Below are positions 42,735-52,269 of a stretch of DNA of 64,000 bases, piece after piece. The DNA comes from Sporosarcina cascadiensis (lineage in GTDB: Bacteria; Bacillota; Bacilli; Bacillales_A; Planococcaceae): positions 32,027 through 96,026 of the forward strand of contig NZ_WHVV01000013.1 of assembly GCF_009650995.1 (NCBI RefSeq). Direction: 5' to 3'. The translations under genes were made by a program, and so were the position numbers. The notes below the pieces were generated by a model. It did not search any database and was not told where the DNA came from. It saw only the letters and a program-made list of their open reading frames with translations. The number at the start of each line of letters is the position of its first letter. Within the stretch, counting starts at the first letter, position 1.

Positions 42735-43097
42735 ATGAATGCCCAAGAGTTATTTAAAGCAATTAATCAATGTGTGGATGAACTGGATTTTATTTCTGCC
42801 AGAAAGTATATGGAGCAGAATAAGACCTTGCTGCAACGGGGAAAACATCGCCTCAATCGAAATGCACAGGAGCTGTTCCAATTTGTCACAGACAGAGGCG
42901 GTGAGCAGCTGAGCCAAAAAGATATCAATATGCTCCACGCAATAAACCGTTATGCTTCCAATTTTGACATACGGGCGTTTAAATTGATTGTAAAAGATCA
43001 GGCACCGCTGATTAGCAGAAAGGATTCGCTGATGTACTTGAATGATGATGCGAAAACTCTTTTGGAAAGTATGAATGCTGTCAGTGTAAATGCGTAG
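42735..43097 (+). CDS. Hypothetical soluble protein, 120 residues
   Basis: A helical, charged protein starting MNAQELFKAINQCVDELDF, with a second NAQELFQFVTDRGG later, so the two halves may share an internal repeat. No membrane segment, signal or known domain is recognised. ATG 42735 follows AAAAGGAG, and a longer frame from 42654 has no site. A terminator follows, so this is a monocistronic gene. Function unknown. Confidence 0.65.
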   Translation: MNAQELFKAINQCVDELDFISARKYMEQNKTLLQRGKHRLNRNAQELFQFVTDRGGEQLSQKDINMLHAINRYASNFDIRAFKLIVKDQAPLISRKDSLMYLNDDAKTLLESMNAVSVNA

Positions 43098-43134
43098 GAT
43101 GTGAGTGTTGGAATGAATCTTGAAAGGCAATTAG

Positions 43135-43173
43135 AAAAGCGCCTGTTCTGAAGGTTACAGAACAGGCGCTTTT
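43135..43173. terminator. Bidirectional terminator between converging genes
   Basis: AAAAGCGCCTGTTCTG (43135-43150) pairs perfectly with CAGAACAGGCGCTTTT (43158-43173). A-runs and T-runs on both sides let it end both the hypothetical gene and the convergent chemoreceptor gene. Confidence 0.9.
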
Positions 43174-43187
43174 AAGATTTGAAATAA

Positions 43188-44873
43188 TTACAGTTTAAAC
43201 TGTCGGACAAGATTATTCAGTTCTTCTGCCAACGCTGCCAAGTCACCCGAACTTTTTGCGACTTCTTCCATCGCGCTGCTTGCCTGCTCGGAAGAAGCGG
43301 ATGTCTCTTGTACTCCAGCTGCGGATTCTTCTGTGATGGCAGCAATTTCTTCGATAGAACTGCTCATTTCTTCACTGTTCGTCGAAATAGCCTGCAGATC
43401 TTGTGCCATACCGCGGATTCGTTCAGTCATTGCTGTTACGGCCTCATTGATTTTCTGGAAGGTTTCTCCTGTTCGCTCGATTTGGCCCGTTCCTTCCTCG
43501 ACTTCTTTATAACCCATTTGAAGCGAATCTGTCACCATACTGGACTCGCTTTGAATCCGACGGACGATATCGGTAATGGTCGTTACGGAAGCGGAAGACT
43601 GCTCAGCGAGTTTCCGGACTTCATCAGCCACGACTGCAAATCCCTTGCCGTGCTCGCCGGCTCGCGCAGCTTCAATTGCTGCATTTAAGGCGAGCAGATT
43701 GGTCTGTGCCGCAATGTCTTGGATGACGGAGACGAGTTCTGAAATCTGTTGGGTATGCTGATCCAGCCCCTCTACTTTCAGGACAGCTTCATGCACCATC
43801 TTATCGATCAATCCCATCTGTTTGGAAGAGGAATTCATCAATTCGCTGCCTTCAACCGTCATTCCCAAAATTTCATCAGAAGACTGCTGAATGAAACGTC
43901 CGCTTTCATTGGCACCAGCGACTTTCAGCACAAAAGATTCCATATTGCTTGACAGGCTGGACGCATTGTCTGCCTGCGACTCAGTACCGTGTGCCAAATC
44001 TTCCATCGTCGTGGCAATTTGCTCCGTGCCGGCTTTCACTTCATTAGCTGACTGGGTCAGCTCCTCGCTCTGTATAGAAACAGTGGAGGATACATGCCCG
44101 ATTTCGTCGAGCAGATGATGAGTGCTTCTGTTCATCTCATTCGTAGATGCAATCAGCTGTCCAATTTCATCCCGGAGATGAGTCTCAAGCGGTTCGCCGG
44201 TCAAATCACCGTCTGCCAGCCGCTTCATGCGGTCGTTGACAATTCCAAGCGGCCGGGTAATTGAATTCGATGTGACGAGCGCGGCGGCAATGCTCAGCAG
44301 TATCACCAGTATAATCACACTGGTTACTACGACGGCAGTTGTTTTACCGCCTGCCAGCATCTCTTTTTCCAGTTCAATGATGAATTGCTCCCGGTTACTG
44401 GCAGTCTCTTCATAGGCGCCCATCAAGGAGAGGGCTTCCTCATTTAATGCGAGCAGATTGACGCGGGCTTCCTCCTCATTGCCTCTCTTATACTCTGTAA
44501 ATACATCATCCGTGATCGCTTCCCGCCATTTGACAGTGCGGTCCATCAGATCCATCGTCTCCTGGCTGGTGCCGAGTTTACGGATGGTTTCTTGATGAGC
44601 TGCACTGTCCGCAGTATATTCATCAAATAAATCCTGATAGTGCTGCTCTCCTGTCAGGATGAAGCCTCTCGATGTAGCTATGCGGTTCGCCATATCTAGA
44701 GACAGCTGCTCATCTGCAATCAGCAGTGGCAGCTCCTTCTCCAAAATATTTTGTGTTAACTTATTGTTTTGCTGCAGGGTATATATCATATATGACCCGA
44801 CCAGCACGATTAATAGAACGACCACCGAAAAACCAAACAGCAACTTCCCCCGAATACTTTTGAAAGTACCCAT
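43188..44873 (-). CDS. Methyl-accepting chemotaxis protein
   Basis: The 561-residue receptor has a membrane segment at about 12-32, an extracellular four-helix-bundle ligand domain of about 145 residues, a second segment at about 180-202, a HAMP domain ([20 protein letters not shown]), and a long coiled-coil signalling domain with the hairpin tip [20 protein letters not shown]. It passes signals to CheA through CheW. No other chemotaxis gene is nearby, which is normal for such receptors. The ligand is unknown. Confidence 0.92.
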   Translation of the reverse strand: MGTFKSIRGKLLFGFSVVVLLIVLVGSYMIYTLQQNNKLTQNILEKELPLLIADEQLSLDMANRIATSRGFILTGEQHYQDLFDEYTADSAAHQETIRKLGTSQETMDLMDRTVKWREAITDDVFTEYKRGNEEEARVNLLALNEEALSLMGAYEETASNREQFIIELEKEMLAGGKTTAVVVTSVIILVILLSIAAALVTSNSITRPLGIVNDRMKRLADGDLTGEPLETHLRDEIGQLIASTNEMNRSTHHLLDEIGHVSSTVSIQSEELTQSANEVKAGTEQIATTMEDLAHGTESQADNASSLSSNMESFVLKVAGANESGRFIQQSSDEILGMTVEGSELMNSSSKQMGLIDKMVHEAVLKVEGLDQHTQQISELVSVIQDIAAQTNLLALNAAIEAARAGEHGKGFAVVADEVRKLAEQSSASVTTITDIVRRIQSESSMVTDSLQMGYKEVEEGTGQIERTGETFQKINEAVTAMTERIRGMAQDLQAISTNSEEMSSSIEEIAAITEESAAGVQETSASSEQASSAMEEVAKSSGDLAALAEELNNLVRQFKL

Positions 44874-45079
44874 TTTTCCACTCTCCTGACTGACAATTAA
44901 TGATCATCGGATTTTCATGAGTTATATGTAATAAGAACGAGTGTTCAGTGAAAATATGAAACTACCGATGAAAGTAGGTGCTTATAGTATAGCTCTTTTT
45001 CATAGTGTTTACTATGAGCTAGTGAAAAAGACTTAAAAAATTCTTTTTTATCAGCTGTGAGGGAAGTATGGGAGTATTC

Positions 45080-45110
45080 AAAAAATACCCCTGCATCTAT
45101 GTGCGGGGGC
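45080..45110 (-). terminator. Terminator of the lipoprotein/two-component operon
   Basis: On the minus strand CCCC-C-GCA pairs with TGC-A-GGGG around a short loop and is followed by TATTTTTTG. Confidence 0.75.
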
Positions 45111-45125
45111 ATGGATTACTTGAGT

Positions 45126-45215
45126 TTATTTTTTACTCTGCTTCAAATACAGCAAGGTGACGCTGATTGAATAGATCAGCAAAAACATGATGACTGTCAA
45201 ATACCAATTCAACAA
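45126..45215 (-). CDS. Small membrane protein, 29 residues
   Basis: TTG 45215 lies seven bases after an excellent GAGGAGG and opens a frame that starts LLNWYLTVIMFLLIYSIS and ends LYLKQSKK. It is one hydrophobic helix with a basic C-terminal end. It begins 15 bases after the lipoprotein stop and is followed by a terminator, so it is probably the last gene of that operon. Function unknown; a role in sensing or in the lipoprotein's export could be considered. Confidence 0.55.
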   Translation of the reverse strand: MLNWYLTVIMFLLIYSISVTLLYLKQSKK

Positions 45216-45229
45216 GAATTCCTCCTCAT

Positions 45230-46321
45230 CTATTCTTCTGTCAGCTTCATCGATTCTAAATAGGTTAGTGCCTCGTCAAAATCAATTTCGGGGTTTTCCA
45301 ATATGATATTATACTGCAATCCGTTCTCTTCCCATTCCATGAACCGGAATCCGCTGCTGTCCATTTTCGTTCCCTGCTGCCCGCGGATGGTCAGTTCCTC
45401 TTCAGCACCCACTTGTCCGAAGTCTACTGCATTCGGCAATGGTTTTAAAACAGTCAGGGAAAAGGCGGGCAAGTCATTTCTCTTATAGTCAAACGAATAC
45501 TCCGGACGATCCTCAATTCCTTCTAATACAGTAATCCGGTCTAATTGAAGTCCGTCTGTTTCAGGTATTTGATAATACGAACCAAGTGATTCCTTCACGT
45601 CTTCCAATGAAACTTCCTTTGGTGCGTAACTTTCATCATCCATTACTTCAACAGTCGCATCTTCGGGGAAATCTAAGACAAATAATTCTTCTTCCAATTT
45701 GGGCTTGAAATCAATCTTCGTATATTCCTGTGTCAGTTCAGTATGAGCGCTTTTTGAAACCGATTTCAGTACCATCCAGGTCTCTTTATCGATCCAGATA
45801 TCTTGATCGCCAATCAAGGATGCATCGTCTTTTGTCTTTGCGACTATGTGGAAAGTATCTCGTCCGGCAACTTTTTCATCCGCTTCATTGGTGAAATCAT
45901 GTGTGTCTTTTATTAGTTTCAATAAATGCTCAGCTTGCTGGCGGGGAGACTGCTGCATGAGCGCTGCTTGGTCTTCGCTAGAAAACTTCATGATATTGAC
46001 GGTGTTGCTTGCTTGATCATAAACTGACAGCTGCTGACCGTCATTGATTGCAATACTCTGCTCATCCCCGTCCCCAGATGCGATTTCCACTCTTCTTTTT
46101 CCATCTTCAGACACCCACTCTTTTGCAGAAAAATCACTTTCATCGTCACTGAAATGCATCGTATATTCGGCGTAGTATGACGTAGTTTCATCCGCTTCTT
46201 TCAGTGCGGCATTGACGACCTCCTGCGGTGAAAACTGACTCTCTTCAGAAGTGCATGCTGCCAGTCCGACTGCGAAAAACAGCAGGACCATAATAGATAA
46301 GGATGGTTTCAACCAATTCAT
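45230..46321 (-). CDS. Lipoprotein with LolA-like domain
   Basis: The 363-residue protein has a signal peptide with lipobox GLAAC (Cys23). The mature part resembles the LolA/RseB-like half-barrel seen in Gram-positive sigma-factor and two-component associated lipoproteins: repeated strands ending VAGRDTFHIVAKTKDD and DIWIDKETWMVLKSVS, and a C-terminal DUF4367-like portion with RGQQGTKMDSSGFRFMEWEE. It overlaps the kinase gene upstream by four bases and is probably the output or sensor accessory of that two-component system. Confidence 0.75.
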   Translation of the reverse strand: MNWLKPSLSIMVLLFFAVGLAACTSEESQFSPQEVVNAALKEADETTSYYAEYTMHFSDDESDFSAKEWVSEDGKRRVEIASGDGDEQSIAINDGQQLSVYDQASNTVNIMKFSSEDQAALMQQSPRQQAEHLLKLIKDTHDFTNEADEKVAGRDTFHIVAKTKDDASLIGDQDIWIDKETWMVLKSVSKSAHTELTQEYTKIDFKPKLEEELFVLDFPEDATVEVMDDESYAPKEVSLEDVKESLGSYYQIPETDGLQLDRITVLEGIEDRPEYSFDYKRNDLPAFSLTVLKPLPNAVDFGQVGAEEELTIRGQQGTKMDSSGFRFMEWEENGLQYNIILENPEIDFDEALTYLESMKLTEE

Positions 46322-47770
46322 CCATTTTCCTCTCCTTTACTTGGCGGCAGCCAGCAAATGATCGCCGTGCCGATTGCCTCAGAAGACACCATTCGAACCG
46401 TGCCGCCGTGTTTTTCAATAATTTGTTTTGTGATACTCAAGCCGAGCCCATTTCCGCGGTCGCCGGCTTTTGTCCTCGCCATGTCTGCTTGGAAAAGTGG
46501 TTCGAACACACGAGTGAGCTGCTGTTCGGATACACCTTTCCCTTCATTTTGTACAATTAAATATAAACCGTCATCAGCCGTCATTGCTTGCTGTACAAAA
46601 TCATATGTCCAAGAAGGGACCACCTTTGCATCAGTTGCAGATAAACCGATGCTTCCTTCAACTGCAGTATGCGAAATAGCATTCGCAACTACATTATCCA
46701 CAACCCGCATCATTTGTTTGGCATTGACTGCAAATTCTCCGGTCACATCCACCTGCATATCCAATGAAATTTGCTTCTCATCACATAGCGTCTGATAACC
46801 GGAAAGCAGCATATCGAAAAACTCATCGCCTTCGACTGCCACAAATTCCATGTCATATGTGCTGGATTGCAATAATGTATACATCGATAAATCATCGAGC
46901 ATTTGCCGCATATAATTTGCCTTTGCGACAATGACATCGTAATATTCCGATTGCTCTGCGGGTGACCGCATCCCTGATTGCAATGCTTCCGTATAAGCAC
47001 GAATCGAAGTAAGCGGTGTTTTTTAAGTCATGGGAAATACTTGCAATCATCAATTCTTTCTGCTTTTGTTCCGCAGCGAGTTTCTGCTTGGCAGATTCCA
47101 ATTCTGCCTGCATAGCGGCAAAACTCTCAGCCAGCTCACCAATTTCATCATTCCGTTTTGGCATAGGTGCAACGTTTTTCCCTTTTGCGAAAGATGCCAT
47201 CTGTTCCATCAGCAACTGCAGCGGCCGAATTAATTTGCGGTTGACGAGCAGAGCAACTGCGATGAACAATGCAAGGAAAAATACGGTAAATAAAGCGACG
47301 ACGAGCCATGTTCGCTGTTTGACCGCAGCCGTCCATTGATCACGCGGCAATTCCACTTCATAGACTCCGACAAGCGAATTGCCGACAAAAACGGGTTCTT
47401 TATAAATATAAGTTCCGAATTTACGCTGCAGCTTAAAAAAGTCTTCATAGAGGTCGTTCTTTGAAACGAATGACAGAGGCTTCAACGGATGGGAAGAATA
47501 CAGCATATATCCCGAACTCAAGTAAAGCGTAATCGAAATTTGATCGTTAGCCAAACTGTCGATCGATTTCCAATCAGCATTCAGTTGGTAGAGTGACGGA
47601 TCCTGTAATAGCTCTTCTGTTTTCTGCACTTCCAGCCAGCTGTCCAAATATTCTTCTACATTCTGATCTTGATGGTAGGAGTTGATCCAGGCGAACAGTC
47701 CATAACCCGCAGCGATCGGCAGCAGCATGACGAGAAGATAGGACAGCAAAAGCCACGTTTTGATCTTCAT
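46318..47770 (-). pseudogene. Sensor histidine kinase gene with a frameshift just after the catalytic His
   Basis: The first part (47770 down) encodes two membrane segments, an extracellular domain, HAMP and the start of the dimerisation helix, ending SISHDLKNT. The second part, in another frame, resumes with LQSGMRSPAEQSEYYD and contains the ATPase domain (NVVANAISHTAVEG, GNGLGLSITKQ). Removing one A from the run of six A (complement of 47019-47024) restores SHDLKTPLTSIRAYTEAL. The gene is therefore intact but for a one-base insertion: a real mutation, slippage-corrected expression, or a sequencing error. It overlaps the response-regulator gene by four bases. Confidence 0.85.
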
Positions 47771-48468
47771 TGCAGGTCACCGATAAAGCGGTAGCCTTTT
47801 CCCCAGACCGTCTGAATGAAGCGGGGTTCTTTGACCGGATCCTGCAATTTTTCCCGTAGTGCCTTCACATGCACCGTCACTGTATGGGTTTCGCCAAGCT
47901 CTGCCTGCTGCCAGACGTGGCGGTAAAGTTCCTCTTTGGAAAAGACGCGTTCCGGATGCTGCGCCAGCAGTTTCAGCAGTTCAAATTCCTTGCGGGTCAA
48001 TGAAATTTCCGTGTTGTGGAGAAATGCCCGTTCGCTTTGCCAATCAATCAGCAGTCCGGCACGATATACTGTCTGCTCTGCTTGCAGTTCCTGTCCGTTA
48101 TAACGCCGCCATCTGCGCAGCTGGGCCGCCACTCGCGCTGTTAATTCCGTCAAACTGAACGGCTTGGCTACATAATCATCCGCACCGATATCAAGCCCCG
48201 TCACTTTATCTTCATCTTCATTGCGCGCGCTGATCATGATGATCGGCACGTCGCTCGCCAGACGGATATTTTTGCACAATGTGATTCCGTCCATTTCCGG
48301 CAGCATCCAATCGACCAGCACCGTGTCATACTGCCCGGCTTGGAAGTCCTCCCATCCTTCCAGGCCCGTCGTTGCCCACGTTACCCGGTAGCCTTCCAGC
48401 CGCAGCGTGTCCCGTATGATCCGTGCGATTTCCGCGTCATCTTCCACGAGCAATATCCGTTCCTCCAT
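47767..48468 (-). CDS. OmpR-family response regulator
   Basis: The 233-residue regulator has a receiver domain (LLVEDDAEIARI, phospho-acceptor Asp in LVDWMLPEMDG, IMISARNEDED, AKPFSLTE) and a C-terminal winged helix (ISLTRKEFELLKLL, VWGKGYRFIG). ATG 48468 follows AGGAGG; the longer frame above it runs through the hairpin of the neighbouring gene. It is first in an operon with the frameshifted kinase, the LolA-like lipoprotein and a small membrane protein. Confidence 0.92.
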   Translation of the reverse strand: MEERILLVEDDAEIARIIRDTLRLEGYRVTWATTGLEGWEDFQAGQYDTVLVDWMLPEMDGITLCKNIRLASDVPIIMISARNEDEDKVTGLDIGADDYVAKPFSLTELTARVAAQLRRWRRYNGQELQAEQTVYRAGLLIDWQSERAFLHNTEISLTRKEFELLKLLAQHPERVFSKEELYRHVWQQAELGETHTVTVHVKALREKLQDPVKEPRFIQTVWGKGYRFIGDLQ

Positions 48469-48555
48469 AGCAACTCCTCCTGACTGTACTTTATCACCGG
48501 ATCTGCGAGCATCCCGATAGTTTACAAAGGCTTTATAATTCATCTTCCAAATAAA

Positions 48556-48603
48556 AACGCCTGTGCAGCAAGCATGTGAATTCCATGGTTGCTGCACAGG
48601 CGT
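48556..48603 (-). terminator. Terminator of the HxlR-type gene
   Basis: AACGCCTGTGCAGCAA pairs with TTGCTGCACAGGCGT through a 15-bp perfect stem. On the minus strand it is followed by TTTTTATTTGG, ending the HxlR gene before the two-component operon. Confidence 0.9.
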
Positions 48604-48606
48604 CCG

Positions 48607-48969
48607 TCATTTCATTTGTCGCTTGAACTCTTCCTTTGTCGCCGCCCAGTCCATCATGGCCTGAAAAACTTTCTTGAATTCATAACCCGGCGGCGTCAGC
48701 TCATACTCGACTTTTTTCGGTGCGTCAGCGAGCACATGCTTGATGAGCAGCCCTTCCTGCTCCAAATCTTTCAGCCGTTCGGATAACAGACGGTCCGAAA
48801 TACCGTCGATGGAATTCAGCAGTTCGTGATAGCGTTTCGGTCCTTCAAATAATTGATAGACGATGATTCCTGTCCAGCGCTTTCCGATAAACTCAATGGC
48901 GCTCCGGTACAAGTCACAGGTCGTCTGATTCTGCTCCTCATTTTGTGTCAAGATGAAAACCCCGTTCAT
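48607..48969 (-). CDS. HxlR-family transcriptional regulator
   Basis: The 120-residue winged-helix protein contains AIEFIGKRWTGIIVYQLFEG and RYHELLNSIDGISDRLLSERL, followed by the wing LADAPKKVEYELTPPGYEF. It has only one N-terminal Cys (TTCDLYRS), the position used for redox or electrophile sensing in this family. No target is evident; the next gene upstream on the other strand is yitT-like. The start may be ATG 48969 or a TTG 18 bases later. Confidence 0.88.
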   Translation of the reverse strand: MNGVFILTQNEEQNQTTCDLYRSAIEFIGKRWTGIIVYQLFEGPKRYHELLNSIDGISDRLLSERLKDLEQEGLLIKHVLADAPKKVEYELTPPGYEFKKVFQAMMDWAATKEEFKRQMK

Positions 48970-49000
48970 GTTTTTCTACATCATACCATATTCCCAAAAA

Positions 49001-49147
49001 CTTGACGGCCGGATGATCATAGAAAGCGGCTAAGCGCTCATGGATTCCGCCGGGGTGCTCATAGCAGAGGTTTCGCCGCTCATAGGCGACTTCCAAGTGA
49101 TCATAGAGCCAGTGAACTTGATCATACGGCATCTCGGGGCGCTCATA
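49001..49147. repeat. Imperfect tandem array with 21-bp period
   Basis: On the minus strand seven units of 21 bases each begin TATGAGCG, TATGATCA or a close variant. Read as protein this gives heptads YERPEMP, YDQVHWL, YDHLEVA, YERRNLC, YEHPGGI, HERLAAF, YDHPAVK. The enclosing frame (49168 to 48938) has no ribosome binding site and overlaps the HxlR gene start, so I treat it as a non-coding repeat between the divergent HxlR and YitT genes. Confidence 0.6.
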
Positions 49148-49247
49148 GCGAAACAGCGGCACCTTCATTAAATTAGGGACTGACCAAATGCCGCAGTGGG
49201 TATACTAAAAGAAAGCACACGAAATGAAAATGGAAAGAGGCGGTGTG

Positions 49248-50159
49248 ATGGTGAAAATGGTAAAGCAGAAGCATCTATGGATTCGGAACTTTTTTCAAGC
49301 ATTTATGGTAGTGGCCGGCTCTGTCATTACGGCATATGGGCTTGAGTCCGTGCTTATTCCGAATAAAGTCTCAGACGGAGGTGTGACGGGACTGAGTATT
49401 GTAGGTTCGCAATTATTCGGCGTACCACTTGGTATGTTGATTGCGGTACTCAATATCCCGTTTGTCATTCTGGGCTATTTTCAGATCGGCCGCCGGTTTG
49501 CCGTGCTGTCTGTCATCGGGATTGCTGCACTCGGGATCAGCACCTCGCTCATGCACCATGTGCCGATTATTGTACAGGGCGATGCATTGCTTGTGACGGT
49601 AGTGGGCGGCATTATTATCGGGATCGGAATCGGGCTGGCACTGCGGAACGGCGGCGCACTGGACGGTATTGATATGCTCGCCGTACTGCTTTCAAGAAAA
49701 CTGCCGTTTGCGACGAGCGACTTGATTTTATTTTTGAATATCTTTGTATTTATCATTGTTTCATTCGTCTTCGGGCTGACAGGGGCCATCATGTCCGCGA
49801 TTGCTTATTTCATCGCGTCAAAAGTGATCAGTATTATGGAAGTCGGTCTGAGCGGTTCAAAGGCATATAAAATCATGACCGATGAATCTGAAGCGATGAT
49901 TGAGGAAATTCGCATCCGTCTGGGTCACAGTGCCACGTACCAAACGGTGCAAGGAGGCTATTCCAATCAAAACTTCATGGAAATCACTTGCATTATCCAT
50001 CGTCTCGAAGACAGTAAGATGAAGGAGATCATTCGGGATGTGGACAAGCATGCCTATGTGGCGGTGTATGACGTGGCGGAGTTTAAGAGAGGGAATTTAT
50101 ACAAGAATCGTACAGCAGACAAGAAGAAAAATGGCCGGCATCCAGGGAACCCCTATTAA
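49248..50159 (+). CDS. YitT/DUF2179 membrane protein
   Basis: The 303-residue protein has five membrane segments in the first 200 residues and a C-terminal DUF2179 domain (YKIMTDESEAMIEEIRIRLG, then ITCIIHRLEDSKMKEIIRDV). Motifs such as SVLIPNKVSDGGVTGLSIV and NGGALDGIDMLAVLLSRK are typical. YitT proteins are widespread in Bacillales with no settled function. AGAGGCGGTG precedes ATG 49248. Confidence 0.88.
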   Translation: MVKMVKQKHLWIRNFFQAFMVVAGSVITAYGLESVLIPNKVSDGGVTGLSIVGSQLFGVPLGMLIAVLNIPFVILGYFQIGRRFAVLSVIGIAALGISTSLMHHVPIIVQGDALLVTVVGGIIIGIGIGLALRNGGALDGIDMLAVLLSRKLPFATSDLILFLNIFVFIIVSFVFGLTGAIMSAIAYFIASKVISIMEVGLSGSKAYKIMTDESEAMIEEIRIRLGHSATYQTVQGGYSNQNFMEITCIIHRLEDSKMKEIIRDVDKHAYVAVYDVAEFKRGNLYKNRTADKKKNGRHPGNPY

Positions 50160-50177
50160 TTGATGAGGTGATGGACA

Positions 50178-50384
50178 ATGGATCGCAAAGCTGTGCAGCA
50201 AGAAATGGTACATTGCACTGTGAAAGAACTTCACGAATGGAAGAAGCATGCGGAAAAATGCTTTCAGTATTATACAAAGTACTGGAATGAATATGAGATT
50301 GAAGAGTGCTTGTTTATCATGACGAAAATTGACGGCGAGCTGCAAAAAAGAGAAAAAATCCTATACGAAAATAACTCAAGGTGA
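50178..50384 (+). CDS. Small hypothetical cytoplasmic protein, 68 residues
   Basis: A highly charged helical protein starting MDRKAVQQEMVHCTVKELHE, rich in Lys, Glu and aromatic residues, without membrane segment or known domain. GAGGTGATGG precedes the ATG. It lies 18 bases after the yitT-like gene and may be co-transcribed with it. Function unknown. Confidence 0.6.
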   Translation: MDRKAVQQEMVHCTVKELHEWKKHAEKCFQYYTKYWNEYEIEECLFIMTKIDGELQKREKILYENNSR

Positions 50385-50423
50385 TATGCTGTCTCGAGAT
50401 AAATAACACGGAAGGGGAACGTT

Positions 50424-51833
50424 ATGCACTCTTTACAGCAGCAATGGTTTGGAAATGTAAGGGCCGATTTATTGGCGGGAATTGTCGTCGGACTGGCACT
50501 TATTCCGGAGGCGCTCGCATTCGCCTTCATCGTCGGAGTCGATCCGCGTGTCGCGCTCTATGCTTCATTTACTATTGCAGTCATTACATCATTTGTCGGC
50601 GGCCGACCGGGGCTGATTTCTGCAGCTACCGGCGCGATGGCTTTGGTTCTCGTCAGCTTGATGGCAGATCACGGCCTGGAATATGTTCTTGCAGCTACCG
50701 TCTTAACAGGAATCATTCAATTTATACTGGGAGGGCTGGGTGTCGCGAATTTAATGCGGTTTATCCCGAACTCCGTCATGCTCGGTTTCGTCAACGCACT
50801 CGGCATTATGATATTCATGACGCAGCTGCCATATCTGGTGGGCTCCGGCGGCATGACCTATGTATTTGCCATCGCGACTTTGATTTTAGTTTACGCAGTA
50901 CCGCGTTTTTTCACCGCGATACCGGCACCGCTGATTGCGATTGTCGTCATGACGGCAGTGGCCCTGTTCAGCGGCATCAAACTGCAGACCATCGGCGATT
51001 TAGGAACGATGCCGAATACATTGCCGGCATTTTTCCTGCCGGATATCCCGCTGAACTTTGAAACCTTGAAAATCATTCTGCCGTATTCATTGGCTTTGTC
51101 GGTTGTCGGTTTATTGGAATCATTGCTGACCTCGCAGGTGCTCGATGATATGACCGATACGCCGAGCAATAAAAATCGGGAAGCACGCGGACAGGGTATC
51201 GCCAATTTCATCACCGGATTTTTCGGCGGCATGGCAGGCTGCGCGCTGATCGGTCAATCCATGATTAACATGAAATCAGGAGGAAGAGGACGGCTGTCGA
51301 CATTTACCGCTGGTGTATTCCTGATGTTTCTAATCATTGTGCTGGGGGATATCGTAGTGAAAATCCCGATGCCTGTACTGGCCGGCGTCATGGTGATGGT
51401 AAGTATGACGACATTTAACTGGGGTTCATTCAAATTCCTGCGGTCTGCGCCCCGTTCAGAATCGCTCGTCATGCTGATTACAGTCGGCATCATTTTATAT
51501 ACGCATAACTTGGCAATCGGCGTAGTGGCTGGAGTCATTATGAGTTCGCTGTTTTTTGTTGCAAAGATTTCCCGCGTGAGTGTTACGAATGAATCGGGCG
51601 TCTATAAGGTAAGCGGTCCTTTGTTCTTCGCTTCCACTACGAAGTTCCTTCACTCGTTTGATTCGGTAACTGAAAAAACTATCGTGATTGATTTTGAAAA
51701 CAGTCAGCTGTGGGATGAGTCGGCGGTCGGTGCAATCTTTAAGCTGAAGCAGAAGCTCGCGGATAAAGGGATAGAGGTAACAATCAAAGGGCTGAATTCA
51801 TCAAGCGAATTATTATATGAAAAGTTATTGTGA
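50424..51833 (+). CDS. SulP-family anion permease
   Basis: The 469-residue carrier has about 11 membrane segments (VGLALIPEALAFAFIVGVDP is the family signature region; GFFGGMAGCALIGQSMINMKSG follows) and a short C-terminal STAS domain (FENSQLWDESAVGAIFKLKQ). SulP proteins carry sulfate, bicarbonate or dicarboxylates. The next gene, a UspA-like protein, starts 11 bases after the stop. Substrate unknown. Confidence 0.9.
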   Translation: MHSLQQQWFGNVRADLLAGIVVGLALIPEALAFAFIVGVDPRVALYASFTIAVITSFVGGRPGLISAATGAMALVLVSLMADHGLEYVLAATVLTGIIQFILGGLGVANLMRFIPNSVMLGFVNALGIMIFMTQLPYLVGSGGMTYVFAIATLILVYAVPRFFTAIPAPLIAIVVMTAVALFSGIKLQTIGDLGTMPNTLPAFFLPDIPLNFETLKIILPYSLALSVVGLLESLLTSQVLDDMTDTPSNKNREARGQGIANFITGFFGGMAGCALIGQSMINMKSGGRGRLSTFTAGVFLMFLIIVLGDIVVKIPMPVLAGVMVMVSMTTFNWGSFKFLRSAPRSESLVMLITVGIILYTHNLAIGVVAGVIMSSLFFVAKISRVSVTNESGVYKVSGPLFFASTTKFLHSFDSVTEKTIVIDFENSQLWDESAVGAIFKLKQKLADKGIEVTIKGLNSSSELLYEKLL

Positions 51834-51844
51834 GGTGGAATGAA

Positions 51845-52258
51845 ATGAAAATTGCTGTAGCAATAGACGGTTCAGAAAACGCAATGCGTGCAGCTGAGCA
51901 TGCCGTGCTCCTTGCCCGCTACTTGCCTGATGCGGTGCTGGATATTATTTTTGTAGCGGATTTGAGTAAAGCAATGGACGAGCGGCTGCTGACACAAACA
52001 CCGGAAAGCATGGCGCTGAAGCGGGAACAAAAAGTGCATCCCGTACTGAAGATGGCGGAAGAAGCAGACATCTACTCGGAACTGACCACACTTAAGGGCA
52101 ATCCAAGTCAGGAGATCATCAAGCATGTGAACTCTTCAGGCACAGATCTGCTTATCATGGGCAGCCGCGGCCTGAACGCATTTCAGGAAATGGTTCTTGG
52201 CAGCGTCAGCCACAAAGTGCTCAAGCATGCGAACTGTCCGGTGACTGTGGTGAAATAA
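51845..52258 (+). CDS. UspA-family nucleotide-binding protein
   Basis: The 137-residue protein has the Usp fold with ATP-binding motif GSRGLNAFQEMVLGSVS near the C-terminus and KIAVAIDGSENAMRAAEHAV at the N-terminus. ATG 51845 follows GAGGTGG. SulP-UspA gene pairs recur in bacteria and suggest that the Usp protein regulates the carrier; this is inference from context. Confidence 0.9.
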   Translation: MKIAVAIDGSENAMRAAEHAVLLARYLPDAVLDIIFVADLSKAMDERLLTQTPESMALKREQKVHPVLKMAEEADIYSELTTLKGNPSQEIIKHVNSSGTDLLIMGSRGLNAFQEMVLGSVSHKVLKHANCPVTVVK

Positions 52259-52269
52259 CGGCCGGACTT

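Noticed and set aside
44874..44960. Sigma-D type promoter before the chemoreceptor gene
   Set aside because: TCCGATGA resembles the -10 element but no TAAA is found at the right distance.
48938..49168. 76-residue minus-strand reading frame with heptad pattern YER/YDH
   Set aside because: No ribosome binding site, overlap with the HxlR start, and the pattern is fully explained by a 21-bp DNA repeat.
50381..51061. 226-residue plus-strand frame overlapping the SulP gene
   Set aside because: Its Arg/Cys/His-rich composition is that of a wrong frame over the conserved permease.
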